Below the pieces are notes generated by a model. It was not told the origin of the DNA and did no database searches. It saw only the letters and a list, made by a program, of their open reading frames with translations. A program made the position numbers and the translations under genes. Positions 17,471 to 25,210 of a DNA stretch of 64,000 bases are shown here, one piece after another (the first letter of the stretch is position 1; the number at the start of each line of letters is the position of its first letter). Source of the DNA: an uncultured Ruminococcus sp. (GTDB taxonomy: Bacteria > Bacillota > Clostridia > Oscillospirales > Ruminococcaceae); NCBI GenBank assembly GCA_900539835.1, contig UQDR01000012.1:1-64000 (forward strand), given 5' to 3'.

Positions 17471-18970
17471 TTATTTTTCAAGCTTGTTTCCTTGGGTCAG
17501 CTCAGCATTCTCAGAGGCAATTTTATATGCCTCACTAAGTACAATAAACGCTACTGTTGCCAAAGATCTTGCTTCGACATAATCTCTGTCAATTTTATAA
17601 TTGCCGTTTTCCAAGGTTTCTTTTATTACCTTAATTCTGTCCAAGCCATCCTTAATGCTGTCAACATCAGGTATAACAAAATAAGAATTCTGCATGATTT
17701 TTCTTACTTCTGTTCTTAAACCCGAAGGAATATGAGGAGCATTTTTATAAATCTGAAAATCATAAGATTCAAATTCATCATTATTTTTTATTGCTTTTTC
17801 ATTGATGTCCGACGCTGCACGTCTTGAAAAGACCAAAGCCTCGAGAAGCGAATTGCTCGCCAGTCTGTTATTGCCGTGAACACCTGTGTGAGAACATTCG
17901 CCGCAGGCATAAAGTCCGCTTATATTCGTCTGTGAAGAAGTATTTACGTTTATTCCGCCCATTAAATAATGCTGACAAGGATAAATCGGGATCATATCCT
18001 TAGTCATATCATATCCGGCAGAAAGCAGATTTTTATAAATCATAGGAAAACGCTGTTTTATAAACTCAGGATCCTTATGTGAAATATCAAGATAAAATTT
18101 ATCTGAGTCAGTTTTCTTTGACTCAAACATTATACAGTGAGAAACCACATCTCTTGGGGCAAGCTCAAGACGCTTGTCATAATTCTGCATAAACCTTTCG
18201 CCGTTACAGTTTTTCAGATATGCTCCCTCGCCTCTCACTGCTTCTGAAATAAGAAAGCACTCACGTGTATTGCGATTATTGAATGCGGTTGGGTGAAATT
18301 GTATATAGCAAAGATTTTTTATTTCTGCTCCCATATTATAAGCCATTGCAATTCCATCGCCTGTTGCAATTGCAGAATTTGTTGTATATTCATATACTCT
18401 TCCGATTCCGCCGGTAGCAAAGACTGCAAAATGAGAATTACAGGTCAGATATTCGCCGTCTTTGATAACAAGAAACGAAAAACCGGTTTCTGTCTTTTCT
18501 ACGCTGCACATCACTGCATTTTCCCATATTTCCACATTGGAAAGCTTTCGGACATTTTCAAGCAAGGTTGTTTCTATTTCAAATCCGGTAGCGTCCTTAT
18601 GGTGAAATATCCTATGCATTCCGTGACCGCCCTCAAGGGTACGATGATAATCGCCGTTAGGCATTTTATCAAAGTCAACGCCAAGCTCTATAATTTTAGC
18701 TATATCTATTTTTGCTTCGTTTACCAAAACATCGGTAGACTCGGGATCGTTTTCAAAACCGCCCGCAACAAATGTATCATGCTTATGCTTTTCAGGTGAA
18801 TCCTCAGGGCTGTTATAAACACCTGCGATTCCTCCCTGAGCCAATGATGAGTTACATAAAGTAAGCTCTCGCTTTGAAAGCACAAGAACCTTTAAATCAG
18901 ATGACAGATTAAGTGCGCTGTAAAGTCCTGCGGCACCGCATCCGGCAATAATTACATCATAATTATTCAT
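17471..18970 (-). CDS. nadB: L-aspartate oxidase
   Basis: 499 residues. This flavoenzyme oxidises L-aspartate to iminoaspartate, the first de novo NAD step. The N-terminal FAD motif is VIIAGCGAAGLYSALNLS. Active-site blocks follow: GGFENDPES, EGGHGMHRIFHHKDATG, IQFHPTAF, ISEAVRGEGAYL (catalytic Arg), CQHYLMGGI (His) and GLYACGECSHTGVHGNNRLASNSLLE. The C-terminal helical domain is short: the protein stops soon after ATVAFIVLSEAYK, without the ESRGxHYR segment that many family members carry. Catalytic residues are intact, so it is probably active. nadA (quinolinate synthase), often in the same operon, is absent from the window. Confidence 0.95.
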   Translation of the reverse strand: MNNYDVIIAGCGAAGLYSALNLSSDLKVLVLSKRELTLCNSSLAQGGIAGVYNSPEDSPEKHKHDTFVAGGFENDPESTDVLVNEAKIDIAKIIELGVDFDKMPNGDYHRTLEGGHGMHRIFHHKDATGFEIETTLLENVRKLSNVEIWENAVMCSVEKTETGFSFLVIKDGEYLTCNSHFAVFATGGIGRVYEYTTNSAIATGDGIAMAYNMGAEIKNLCYIQFHPTAFNNRNTRECFLISEAVRGEGAYLKNCNGERFMQNYDKRLELAPRDVVSHCIMFESKKTDSDKFYLDISHKDPEFIKQRFPMIYKNLLSAGYDMTKDMIPIYPCQHYLMGGINVNTSSQTNISGLYACGECSHTGVHGNNRLASNSLLEALVFSRRAASDINEKAIKNNDEFESYDFQIYKNAPHIPSGLRTEVRKIMQNSYFVIPDVDSIKDGLDRIKVIKETLENGNYKIDRDYVEARSLATVAFIVLSEAYKIASENAELTQGNKLEK

Positions 18971-19029
18971 AAATATGACCTCTTTTTACAAATCCGAAAT
19001 CTCATCAGATTTTATATAATACTTATTTT

Positions 19030-19058
19030 ATTATAACATAGTGCCGGCAAAATTTCAA
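19030..19058 (-). promoter_or_regulatory. Sigma-A promoter of nadB-nadC
   Basis: Minus strand: -35 TTGAAA (19053-19058), 17-bp spacer, -10 TATAAT (19030-19035), about 60 bp upstream of the nadB ATG. Confidence 0.7.
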
Positions 19059-19118
19059 CAATATTTTCTGCATATTCTGAGTTTTTGAACAGATTATTTT
19101 TTAAATGATAAAGAAAGA

Positions 19119-19147
19119 TTGATTTTTTTGTTAAGTTATGTTAAAAT
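19119..19147 (+). promoter_or_regulatory. Sigma-A promoter of the microprotein-ung unit
   Basis: -35 TTGATT (19119-19124), 17-bp spacer, -10 TAAAAT (19142-19147), 29 bp before the microprotein ATG. Confidence 0.55.
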
Positions 19148-19176
19148 ATTAAAAACAATAGAAAGAGTGATAAAAA

Positions 19177-19278
19177 ATGAACAGAAAAAAGCCTTTTATT
19201 ATGAGAGTCATAATTATTGCCATAGTAGCTGTAATGATTTTGGGAATAGTTATTTCAGCAGTGACGGGAGTGTTTTAA
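19177..19278 (+). CDS. 33-aa single-span membrane microprotein (DUF4044-like)
   Basis: A basic start (MNRKKPF) is followed by one hydrophobic span (RVIIIAIVAVMILGIVISAV) and a short tail. This matches the layout of the short DUF4044-type membrane proteins of Firmicutes, whose function is unknown. The TAA stop is immediately followed by the ung ATG with no gap. The ung ribosome site (GGGAG) lies inside this gene, so translation of the two is likely coupled. A weak purine-rich site GAAAGAG lies about 9 nt upstream. Confidence 0.65.
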   Translation: MNRKKPFIMRVIIIAIVAVMILGIVISAVTGVF

Positions 19279-19947
19279 ATGGTACACATAGGTAACAGTT
19301 GGGACATAATTTTACAAGAAGAATTTAAAAAAGATTATTATCTTAATCTAAGGGAATTTTTGAAATATGAATATTCCCATTATCATGTATATCCCAATAT
19401 GTATGATATTTTTAACGCATTGAAATACACTGATTTCAATGATGTAAAGGCTGTTATTTTAGGACAGGATCCATATCATGGTCCGGGACAGGCTCATGGG
19501 CTATGCTTTTCGGTAAAAAAAGGTGTTGTTCCCCCTCCGTCATTAAAAAACATATTCAAAGAACTGCATGACGATTTAGGATTAACGGCACCGCAAAGCG
19601 GAGAGCTTATTCCTTGGACAAAACAGGGAGTTTTGCTGTTGAACACCGTTCTTACGGTAAGGCAAGGTCAAGCTAACAGCCACAAGGGAAAAGGCTGGGA
19701 ACAGCTAACTGACGCAATCATAAAAAAGCTTAACGACCGTGAAAAGCCAATTGCTTTCATACTTTGGGGCGGAAATGCAAGGTCAAAGGCAGGGTTGATA
19801 ACTAATCCGAAGCATGGGATATTCCAATGTGCTCACCCCTCTCCCCTTTCTGCATTTAACGGATTTTTCGGCTGCCGTCATTTTTCAAAGGTAAACAGCT
19901 TCCTTACACAAAACGGAATGGAACCCATTGACTGGTCGCTTAATTAA
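19279..19947 (+). CDS. ung: Uracil-DNA glycosylase, family 1
   Basis: 222 residues, full length. It removes uracil from DNA to start base-excision repair. The catalytic water-activating motif GQDPYHGPGQAHGLCFSV (about residues 61-78), PPPSLKNIFKEL, LLLNTVLTVRQGQANSHKGKGWE, FILWGGNA and the DNA-intercalation loop HPSPLSAFNGFFGCRHFSKVN are all present. Translation follows directly from the microprotein stop. A bidirectional terminator separates it from the convergent membrane-protein gene. Confidence 0.97.
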   Translation: MVHIGNSWDIILQEEFKKDYYLNLREFLKYEYSHYHVYPNMYDIFNALKYTDFNDVKAVILGQDPYHGPGQAHGLCFSVKKGVVPPPSLKNIFKELHDDLGLTAPQSGELIPWTKQGVLLLNTVLTVRQGQANSHKGKGWEQLTDAIIKKLNDREKPIAFILWGGNARSKAGLITNPKHGIFQCAHPSPLSAFNGFFGCRHFSKVNSFLTQNGMEPIDWSLN

Positions 19948-19959
19948 AAATACATATAA

Positions 19960-19991
19960 AAAACGGCACAGCAGTTAAGCTATGCCGTTTT
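19960..19991. terminator. Shared terminator between ung and the convergent gene
   Basis: A 13-bp stem (19960-19972 with 19979-19991, one G-U pair) with 6-nt loop, flanked by A-run and T-run, placed between the two converging stops. Confidence 0.85.
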
Positions 19992-20007
19992 ATTTTACAT
20001 AAAACAA

Positions 20008-22578
20008 TCAAGGTCTTTTTATTATATACTGCACAATCATTGTAAACGCTCCAAAAATAAGTTGATACAACAGAACCAACGATGCAGTAATTTGAGTGAA
20101 CGCACCGAGCGCCATCATAATAAGCGCTATCAAACCGCCTAACGCAAGAGAACCGAACTGCATTGCAATTCCAAGGTGTGACACGACCTTTAGTCTTTTT
20201 GCACCTATAACAAGCATTGCAAAGGACGGAAAATGTCCTGAACACAGCATTGAAGATGAAACTCTCGGAAGATATTCAGTTTCATTTTCATAATCCTCAT
20301 GATATCTGAACGGCAGAAGCTTAATTGAAGTTGGGTTTACATCAAACAGCTCAGACAGGAAATTAAGATTTATAAACCCGTCCACGGTACGGACAACTGT
20401 GGTAATTCCCTCAGCTTCCAGCTCCTGAAGCCAGCGTGCCACTGAAAGGCTTGGGCTTGCTTTAAGGACAAACAGGGTTGATACTACGCCTGAAATCGAC
20501 AGATACATAACTATATTGCCTTTGCTGTATTCTTTCTCCTTTGCCAATGTTGGAATACCCTCAATTGAATGGTTTTCCATAAGCTCACGGGTTCCCAGAA
20601 GCACACGCTTATTTTCAATCCAGCCTGAAAGTCCGAGTCCGTCCTCATATATATAGCTTTCAACCGGATAGAGCATTTCGGTTTTTCCTCTAAGCATTTT
20701 ATAAAATGTAGGTTTAAGGACGCTGTTAGCCTGACAGGCAAGGCTGGCAGCCATAAGGATACACTCCTCAATCATAGTAGAGCTGAGAAGCTTCAGATTT
20801 ACGAAATCCACCATACCGTTAGGGAAAAGCTGCTGTGCGTCAACAAGCACTGAGTTTGTATCCGCAAATTCCTCAACTGAGGAATAACCCAGCATTACAG
20901 CGGAATAATGGAGATATTTTTTAGAAGCTCTTGAAAGCGGAACATTGACCACAAGCATCAGGACAATTGATGAACAAAGTGATACTGTTCCCGACAATGC
21001 AGCCAGCATAACAAATATTTTTTCTACGGCACCTGAAGCATTCTTATCAAATATCAATGAAAGCAAAGCGATAAACACACCTGCTATCAATATTAACGGA
21101 GTAGTTTTCTTGGCAAACTGATCGGATATATCAGAAGAATAAGAATTCTTCATAAAGTCTTCCACAAACTCAGTTTTTCGCATTGCTGCAAGCTCAGGAA
21201 AATCGTTGAGCGAGCCTTTTGTGAACTTGCTTGCGACATCCTCATTGTCCACATTCATCAATGCATATCTGTCATATTCACCTGCGGCAAAGCGGAAGTT
21301 CTTTTCAGTTCTTCTTACTATAAGGAGCTTTCCTAACGTATTGAACAGAAGTCCCAAAATTGAAACGGACATATACATATGGAAAAAGCCGTCTCTTATT
21401 GATTCGGGGCTGAACAGCATTATAATGCCTGTTATTATTGAAATAAAAATTCCCACAGCGGCGACGCTGTCACAGTCGGCATTGCGTTTAAACAGGTTTT
21501 TTACGCCCTCAGAGAGGACAGTATATGAAACTGCAATTGAAATAATACCGAGAATTGTATTAACAAATACAAATGCAGATGGATTTAAAGATCTGTCAAA
21601 TGCATTTATCATCGGCCACTCAAAATCGTTTGCCAAAGCAATTACAAGGCTGAAAATTCCGGTAAACAGCAAAACGCAAAGTCTTATTATCAAATTGTTT
21701 TTAACCTGAAGAATATCTTTTAAAATTTTTGGAGCTTCTTCATATTTTTCAAACTCTTTCTGACCGGAGTTTTTAGAGGATTTCTTATTGTCGCTGTTTT
21801 TAGAACTCAACTCGTCAAAGGTTTTCAGTCTGAAATTATCAATTTTCTTTTTTCTTTGCTGATATAAAATTCTTGTTTTCTCCTCAAAGGTTGCATCCTC
21901 AGGGATTTCAACAGCTTTATCGAACTCTTCTGTTTTAGGAATGATTTTTCCCGTAAGTCCCAAATCAATGTCCTTAACATTAGGACGGTTAACCGGAGTT
22001 ACATGCTGTTTCTTTCTAACTGAGCCCCGTTCTTTTTTCAGCTTCATGAGGTTAGCAATAGCAGCAGCATTTTCAGCGTTTCTTATTGATTCACGTCTTT
22101 TTTCTGCATTAATTGCTTTCTCTTTATCAATCTCAGCAAGCTTTTCCTCCTGCTTTACACGTTCGATATGGCGCTGTTTCACACTGTTTATTTTCTTCAG
22201 GGGTGTAGCATGCTCAATTTGGTCAGCTTTATCATCAATCTTTTCAGCTTGGTCGCTTTTAACAGCATTCAAAGGCTGTGCTTCTTCAATTACAGGCACA
22301 GTTTCTTCACTTGAAGCATTACCGGTTTCATGAGCTTTTTCCTCTTGATATGTAACAGCTTCATCCTCATCTGATGAATCAGATTCATTAATAACAGGCA
22401 TAACAGCTTCCTGAGCATCTGTCTCTTTTGAATCAGCGTGGTTTGCACCTTCAGTAAGGACACCATTTTCAGCTGCATCAGATTCAGGCTCAGCCTTAAC
22501 AGGATTATCGGAATTCCCCTGTATTTTCTTATTGGAATACTCGTTAAGTATGTCATCCAAAGTAAATTTATCAGACAT
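20008..22578 (-). CDS. Degenerate P-type-ATPase-like membrane protein with acidic disordered N-terminus
   Basis: 856 residues. Residues 1-130 are acidic and low in complexity, and 135-185 are charged and probably coiled coil. Hydrophobic segments begin at about 290. Local resemblance to heavy-metal P-type ATPases is clear in order and wording: KKTTPLILIAGVFIALLSLIF, then a span leading to VNVPLSRASKKYLHYSAVML, then VLVDAQQLFPNG where DKTGTLT would stand (Asp near residue 580 kept, KTGT lost), then GLGLSGWIENKRVLLGTREL and YSKGNIVMYLSISG of the nucleotide-binding part, and two or three C-terminal spans. TGES, a metal-binding CPC and GDGxND are not found. It is therefore probably a catalytically dead relative with a scaffold, regulatory or sensor role. 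It follows rlmB by 30 bp and is likely cotranscribed. The ribosome site GAGGAG precedes the ATG. Confidence 0.75.
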   Translation of the reverse strand: MSDKFTLDDILNEYSNKKIQGNSDNPVKAEPESDAAENGVLTEGANHADSKETDAQEAVMPVINESDSSDEDEAVTYQEEKAHETGNASSEETVPVIEEAQPLNAVKSDQAEKIDDKADQIEHATPLKKINSVKQRHIERVKQEEKLAEIDKEKAINAEKRRESIRNAENAAAIANLMKLKKERGSVRKKQHVTPVNRPNVKDIDLGLTGKIIPKTEEFDKAVEIPEDATFEEKTRILYQQRKKKIDNFRLKTFDELSSKNSDNKKSSKNSGQKEFEKYEEAPKILKDILQVKNNLIIRLCVLLFTGIFSLVIALANDFEWPMINAFDRSLNPSAFVFVNTILGIISIAVSYTVLSEGVKNLFKRNADCDSVAAVGIFISIITGIIMLFSPESIRDGFFHMYMSVSILGLLFNTLGKLLIVRRTEKNFRFAAGEYDRYALMNVDNEDVASKFTKGSLNDFPELAAMRKTEFVEDFMKNSYSSDISDQFAKKTTPLILIAGVFIALLSLIFDKNASGAVEKIFVMLAALSGTVSLCSSIVLMLVVNVPLSRASKKYLHYSAVMLGYSSVEEFADTNSVLVDAQQLFPNGMVDFVNLKLLSSTMIEECILMAASLACQANSVLKPTFYKMLRGKTEMLYPVESYIYEDGLGLSGWIENKRVLLGTRELMENHSIEGIPTLAKEKEYSKGNIVMYLSISGVVSTLFVLKASPSLSVARWLQELEAEGITTVVRTVDGFINLNFLSELFDVNPTSIKLLPFRYHEDYENETEYLPRVSSSMLCSGHFPSFAMLVIGAKRLKVVSHLGIAMQFGSLALGGLIALIMMALGAFTQITASLVLLYQLIFGAFTMIVQYIIKRP

Positions 22579-22608
22579 TCAAATCACTCCTCACCTTACA
22601 ATTCAAAT

Positions 22609-23406
22609 CTATTTTGAACTTCTTTGTCTTACTATTTCATACATGAAAACTCCTGCTGCCACTGAGGCATTCAGCGAGGTTATTTTCCCTTTCATAGGCA
22701 AGCTCAAAAGAAAGTCACACTTTTCTTTCATAAGCCTTCCCATTCCAAATCCCTCTGAACCGATCACAAGTCCTATAGGTCCGTCAAGCTTGACATTGGA
22801 ATAATTTTCACCTGCTCCGTCTGTTCCGTATATCCAAAGTCCGTTCTCTTTAAGCTTGTCCACTGCTGATGGCAGATTCGAGACTCTTGCTACCGGAAGC
22901 CAGCTTGCGGCGCCGGCAGAGGTTTTATAGACGGTATTATTCAGCGAAGCACTTCTTCTCTTGGGTATTATGATTCCATGTGCTCCTGCTGCCTCGGCAG
23001 TTCTTATTATAGCTCCCAGATTATGCGGATCTTCAATTTCATCACAGATAACAACAAACGGGTCTTCATTTTTCTTTTCAGCAATTTCAAGGATATCCTC
23101 TACGCTCACATATTCTGCACAGGCACCCATGGCTATTACGCCCTGATGAGAAGCTCCGCCGCTCATATTATCAAGCTTTTGCTCATTTACCTGTTTAACC
23201 GGGATATCTCTCTCTTTCGCCAATTTACATATAAGAGAAATTGACCCGCCGGCTTCTGAGTTAACAAAGATAATATCTATAAGCTTATTAGCTTTCAGCG
23301 CTTCAATTACCGGATTTCGTCCGAAAATAAGCTCATTTCCGTTTGGTTCTTTAAAATTTTCGGATTTATTCTTAGGTTTATTATCAATAAAATGGTTATT
23401 TTTCAT
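22609..23406 (-). CDS. rlmB: 23S rRNA (guanosine-2'-O)-methyltransferase, TrmH/SpoU family
   Basis: 265 residues. A short basic N-terminal tail precedes the substrate-binding domain (ELIFGRNPVIEALKAN, GGASHQGVIAMG). The knotted SAM-binding domain carries EDPHNLGAIIRTAEAAGAHG (motif 1), VIGSEGFGMG (motif 2) and LPMKGKITSLNASVAAGVF (motif 3). RlmB methylates the ribose of a 23S rRNA guanosine; closely related TrmH-family enzymes cannot be wholly excluded. It is the first gene of a unit with the P-type-ATPase-like gene. Confidence 0.92.
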   Translation of the reverse strand: MKNNHFIDNKPKNKSENFKEPNGNELIFGRNPVIEALKANKLIDIIFVNSEAGGSISLICKLAKERDIPVKQVNEQKLDNMSGGASHQGVIAMGACAEYVSVEDILEIAEKKNEDPFVVICDEIEDPHNLGAIIRTAEAAGAHGIIIPKRRSASLNNTVYKTSAGAASWLPVARVSNLPSAVDKLKENGLWIYGTDGAGENYSNVKLDGPIGLVIGSEGFGMGRLMKEKCDFLLSLPMKGKITSLNASVAAGVFMYEIVRQRSSK

Positions 23407-23442
23407 ATAACAAATTCCTTAAAACAGATTTAATCACAATAT

Positions 23443-23471
23443 ATTATAACACAAAAATCCTCAAAAGCCAA
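23443..23471 (-). promoter_or_regulatory. Probable promoter of rlmB
   Basis: Minus strand: -35 TTGGCT (23466-23471), 17-bp spacer, -10 TATAAT (23443-23448). The -35 box lies in the terminator hairpin of the upstream gene. Confidence 0.5.
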
Positions 23472-23490
23472 TAGCCTTTGAAGATTTTTT
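23457..23490. terminator. Terminator hairpin upstream of rlmB
   Basis: ATCCTCAAAAGCC pairs with GCCTTTGAAGAT (12-bp stem with wobble pairs, 4-nt loop) and T-runs follow on both strands. It would end minus-strand transcripts arriving from the RNA element or small membrane protein gene. Confidence 0.7.
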
Positions 23491-23551
23491 AAACATTTAG
23501 ACATTTTAAACAAATTTGAAGATTTAAATTCAACAGGTTGACATATTCAAT

Positions 23552-23680
23552 AAGGGCTTGTCCCGTCATTAAACGTGGCAAGCGCATTGCAAAGCAATGC
23601 GATCATTAGTAAGAGATTGTATCTCCTGCTGATGACAAGATGGAACCCGCCGCCTAAAGAGGCGGGAGACATCCTTGCCT
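23552..23680. ncRNA. Orphan structured RNA, resembling an IS200/IS605 right end / omega RNA
   Basis: About 130 bp that is richer in GC than its flanks, with three clear hairpins read on the plus strand: CGCATTGC-AAA-GCAATGCG (23583-23601), GAGAT-TGT-ATCTC (23613-23625) and CCGCCT-AAAG-AGGCGG (about 23649-23664). CTTGTC (23557-23562) can pair with GACAAG (23634-23639), closing the domain or forming a pseudoknot. The tail GGAACCCGCCGCC...GGCGGGAG resembles the 3' ends of IS200/IS605-type elements that form the scaffold of TnpB guide RNAs. No tnpA or tnpB is in the window, so it would be a solo end, a small non-autonomous element or a domesticated RNA. Strand and boundaries are uncertain. Confidence 0.4.
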
Positions 23681-23689
23681 AAGTTATTT

Positions 23690-23956
23690 TTAAAGCAAAA
23701 ACATTACTGCTGCCAAACCAAGAACTGCTCCCAGCAACGCACATGCTGTTACGGCTATACGAAAACGGCGCTGTTTTATCAATGGAGTTTTTCCGTAACT
23801 ATTCATAACTGCATCATAATATGACCTTGCGTGGCTTTGAATCAAACCTTTAGGCATATCAGTTTTTTCTGATTTAACAAATAACAATATTTTTTCAAAG
23901 CATTCATTATTCGGACACTTTATCTCAATGATTTGTTTATTTATCCCTCTAAGCAT
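23690..23956 (-). CDS. Small C-terminally anchored membrane protein of unknown function
   Basis: 88 residues from the ATG at 23956, with GGAG about 12 nt upstream; in-frame ATG at 23974 or TTG at 23983 would add 6 or 9 residues. A hydrophilic N-terminal part (INKQIIEIKCPNNECFEKIL, SHARSYYDAVMNSYG) is followed by KQRRFR and one C-terminal span (IAVTACALLGAVLGLAAVMFLL). It has a tail-anchored layout with the N-terminus inside. No family recognised. Confidence 0.6.
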   Translation of the reverse strand: MLRGINKQIIEIKCPNNECFEKILLFVKSEKTDMPKGLIQSHARSYYDAVMNSYGKTPLIKQRRFRIAVTACALLGAVLGLAAVMFLL

Positions 23957-23983
23957 TTTTTTATTACACTCCATTTTACACAA

Positions 23984-24451
23984 ATATGGTTATCAAAACT
24001 ATTATTGTCATGTTTTTTTCAGATAATCACTGCTTTTTCAAGAAAATGTTGAAAAGTCAGTTGAAAAGCTCTTTTTCAACTGAAATATTGTTGAAAAACC
24101 TGTTGAAACCGTTGAAAACTACGGTATTTTTCGGGATACTTTAAACAACATTAATTCAACATGTCTGAAAAAGTGTACAGAACCGAAGTTGTTATGCCAT
24201 ATTATGTAATAAAATTAGCCCATAATTATGAACTTAACGTTAATACCTGATTTTTATAAAAAAAATATTTTGTGAGCTATGATTTTAAAAGGCTTTTGGG
24301 AGTATATGAATTTGTTTCGACAAAAATTAACTTTTGGAGGCGCTGGTATACAAATTAAATCCCAAATAACATTTCGGCTGAGAAAGCATGGGGATTAATA
24401 ATTGAAGTGTACAAAATTAAAGACTTTTATTCGCTTTTATGCATAAGCCCT
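23984..24451. repeat. Gene-free stretch with a cluster of GTTGAAAA repeats
   Basis: Between 24033 and 24120 the 8-mer GTTGAAAA or its complement TTTTCAAC/TTTTTCAAG occurs about seven times (near 24034, 24048, 24060, 24072, 24090, 24102, 24111). Two neighbouring copies form a CAGTTGAAAA...TTTTTCAACTG hairpin. The rest (24120-24451) is AT-rich; only a 29-codon frame at 24161 without a ribosome site was seen, and I do not call it. The repeats could be protein-binding sites or a decayed satellite. Confidence 0.45.
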
Positions 24452-25135
24452 TCATCTTGATGTAAGGAATTTAATGGAACGCTCAATGGAATCTTTAGAG
24501 TTTCCCCAGTCGGCATTTTTTCCTGTATTTCGGTAGTCATACATTTTACAATAATGTGAAATATCTTTTTCGAGGTTATCAAGATATTTTTTTACAAGCT
24601 CACTACAGGCCTCAATAAACTGCTTCTGATATTTTTTATCGATACTCTCCCCTGACATGCTGACAAGCAGGTCATAATGGGGCAAGCACAGCATTTCCTG
24701 CTGAGAAAAAAGCTCTCTGAAATCTCTTGACTTTGAAAACATTTCAAAAAATGTGACCATAAGCCTTGACATTCCCCACTCTATTTTAGAACAGACAAAG
24801 CAGTCGTTATTGATTTGAGAAACCTTTTTCTGCTTTGCGTTTTTTCCCTCAAAGATGTTTTTTCGGTTAAATATATTTTTTTGAATATCCTGCAAATGAG
24901 ATTGAAGCATAAGAGCCAAAGACAATCTGTTTTTACAATCTCTCATTTGCTCAAAATGAATTTTGCAAAAGCCAAGGCGGTTTGTTTCCATACGTACGTC
25001 AGGCTCCATCATAGCGGCGCCCATAATATATTCTATCGTGCGCTGTTCAAGCATATCACGCATTCTGCATATGGGACACCCGCACTTTGGCTCAAAAATT
25101 TCACTGACCGGAATAGTAAGAATACTTTCTCTCAT
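24452..25135 (-). CDS. DUF6062-like Cys-rich cytoplasmic protein
   Basis: 227 residues, no signal or membrane segment. Near the start are GCPICRMRD and EYIMGAAMMEPDVRMETN, then GFCKIHFEQM, CFVCSKIEWGM and MLCLPHYDLL. The repeated CxxC and Cx3H/CxxH pattern suggests one or two metal sites (zinc or Fe-S). This matches the uncharacterised DUF6062 family of Clostridia as I recall it; biochemical function is unknown. The gene is divergent from the ogg-type glycosylase with 75 bp between the starts. Confidence 0.7.
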   Translation of the reverse strand: MRESILTIPVSEIFEPKCGCPICRMRDMLEQRTIEYIMGAAMMEPDVRMETNRLGFCKIHFEQMRDCKNRLSLALMLQSHLQDIQKNIFNRKNIFEGKNAKQKKVSQINNDCFVCSKIEWGMSRLMVTFFEMFSKSRDFRELFSQQEMLCLPHYDLLVSMSGESIDKKYQKQFIEACSELVKKYLDNLEKDISHYCKMYDYRNTGKNADWGNSKDSIERSIKFLTSR

Positions 25136-25154
25136 TTTAAACGCTCCTTATCAC

Positions 25155-25183
25155 TTGAATTATTATTTTATTTATAGTATAAT
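25155..25183 (+). promoter_or_regulatory. Sigma-A promoter of the ogg-type glycosylase
   Basis: -35 TTGAAT (25155-25160), 17-bp spacer, -10 TATAAT (25178-25183). A minus-strand promoter for the DUF6062 gene (TTGTAA-17-TAAAAT) overlaps it. Confidence 0.6.
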
Positions 25184-25210
25184 ATTTTTACAATTATTTT
25201 TCAAGAGGAT

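Noticed and set aside
18293..18799. 168-codon frame antisense to nadB
   Set aside because: Lies entirely inside a well-supported enzyme gene on the other strand; no ribosome site and a Cys/Phe/Tyr-rich shadow composition.
21206..21709. 167-codon frame antisense to the P-type-ATPase-like gene
   Set aside because: Shadow of the opposite-strand gene; no ribosome site.
24033..24120. GTTGAAAA cluster considered as a CRISPR array or DnaA-box cluster
   Set aside because: Repeats are only 8 bp, irregularly spaced and in both orientations; they do not match TTATCCACA.
24161..24250. 29-codon frame in the gene-free stretch
   Set aside because: No ribosome site or promoter; length is within chance.
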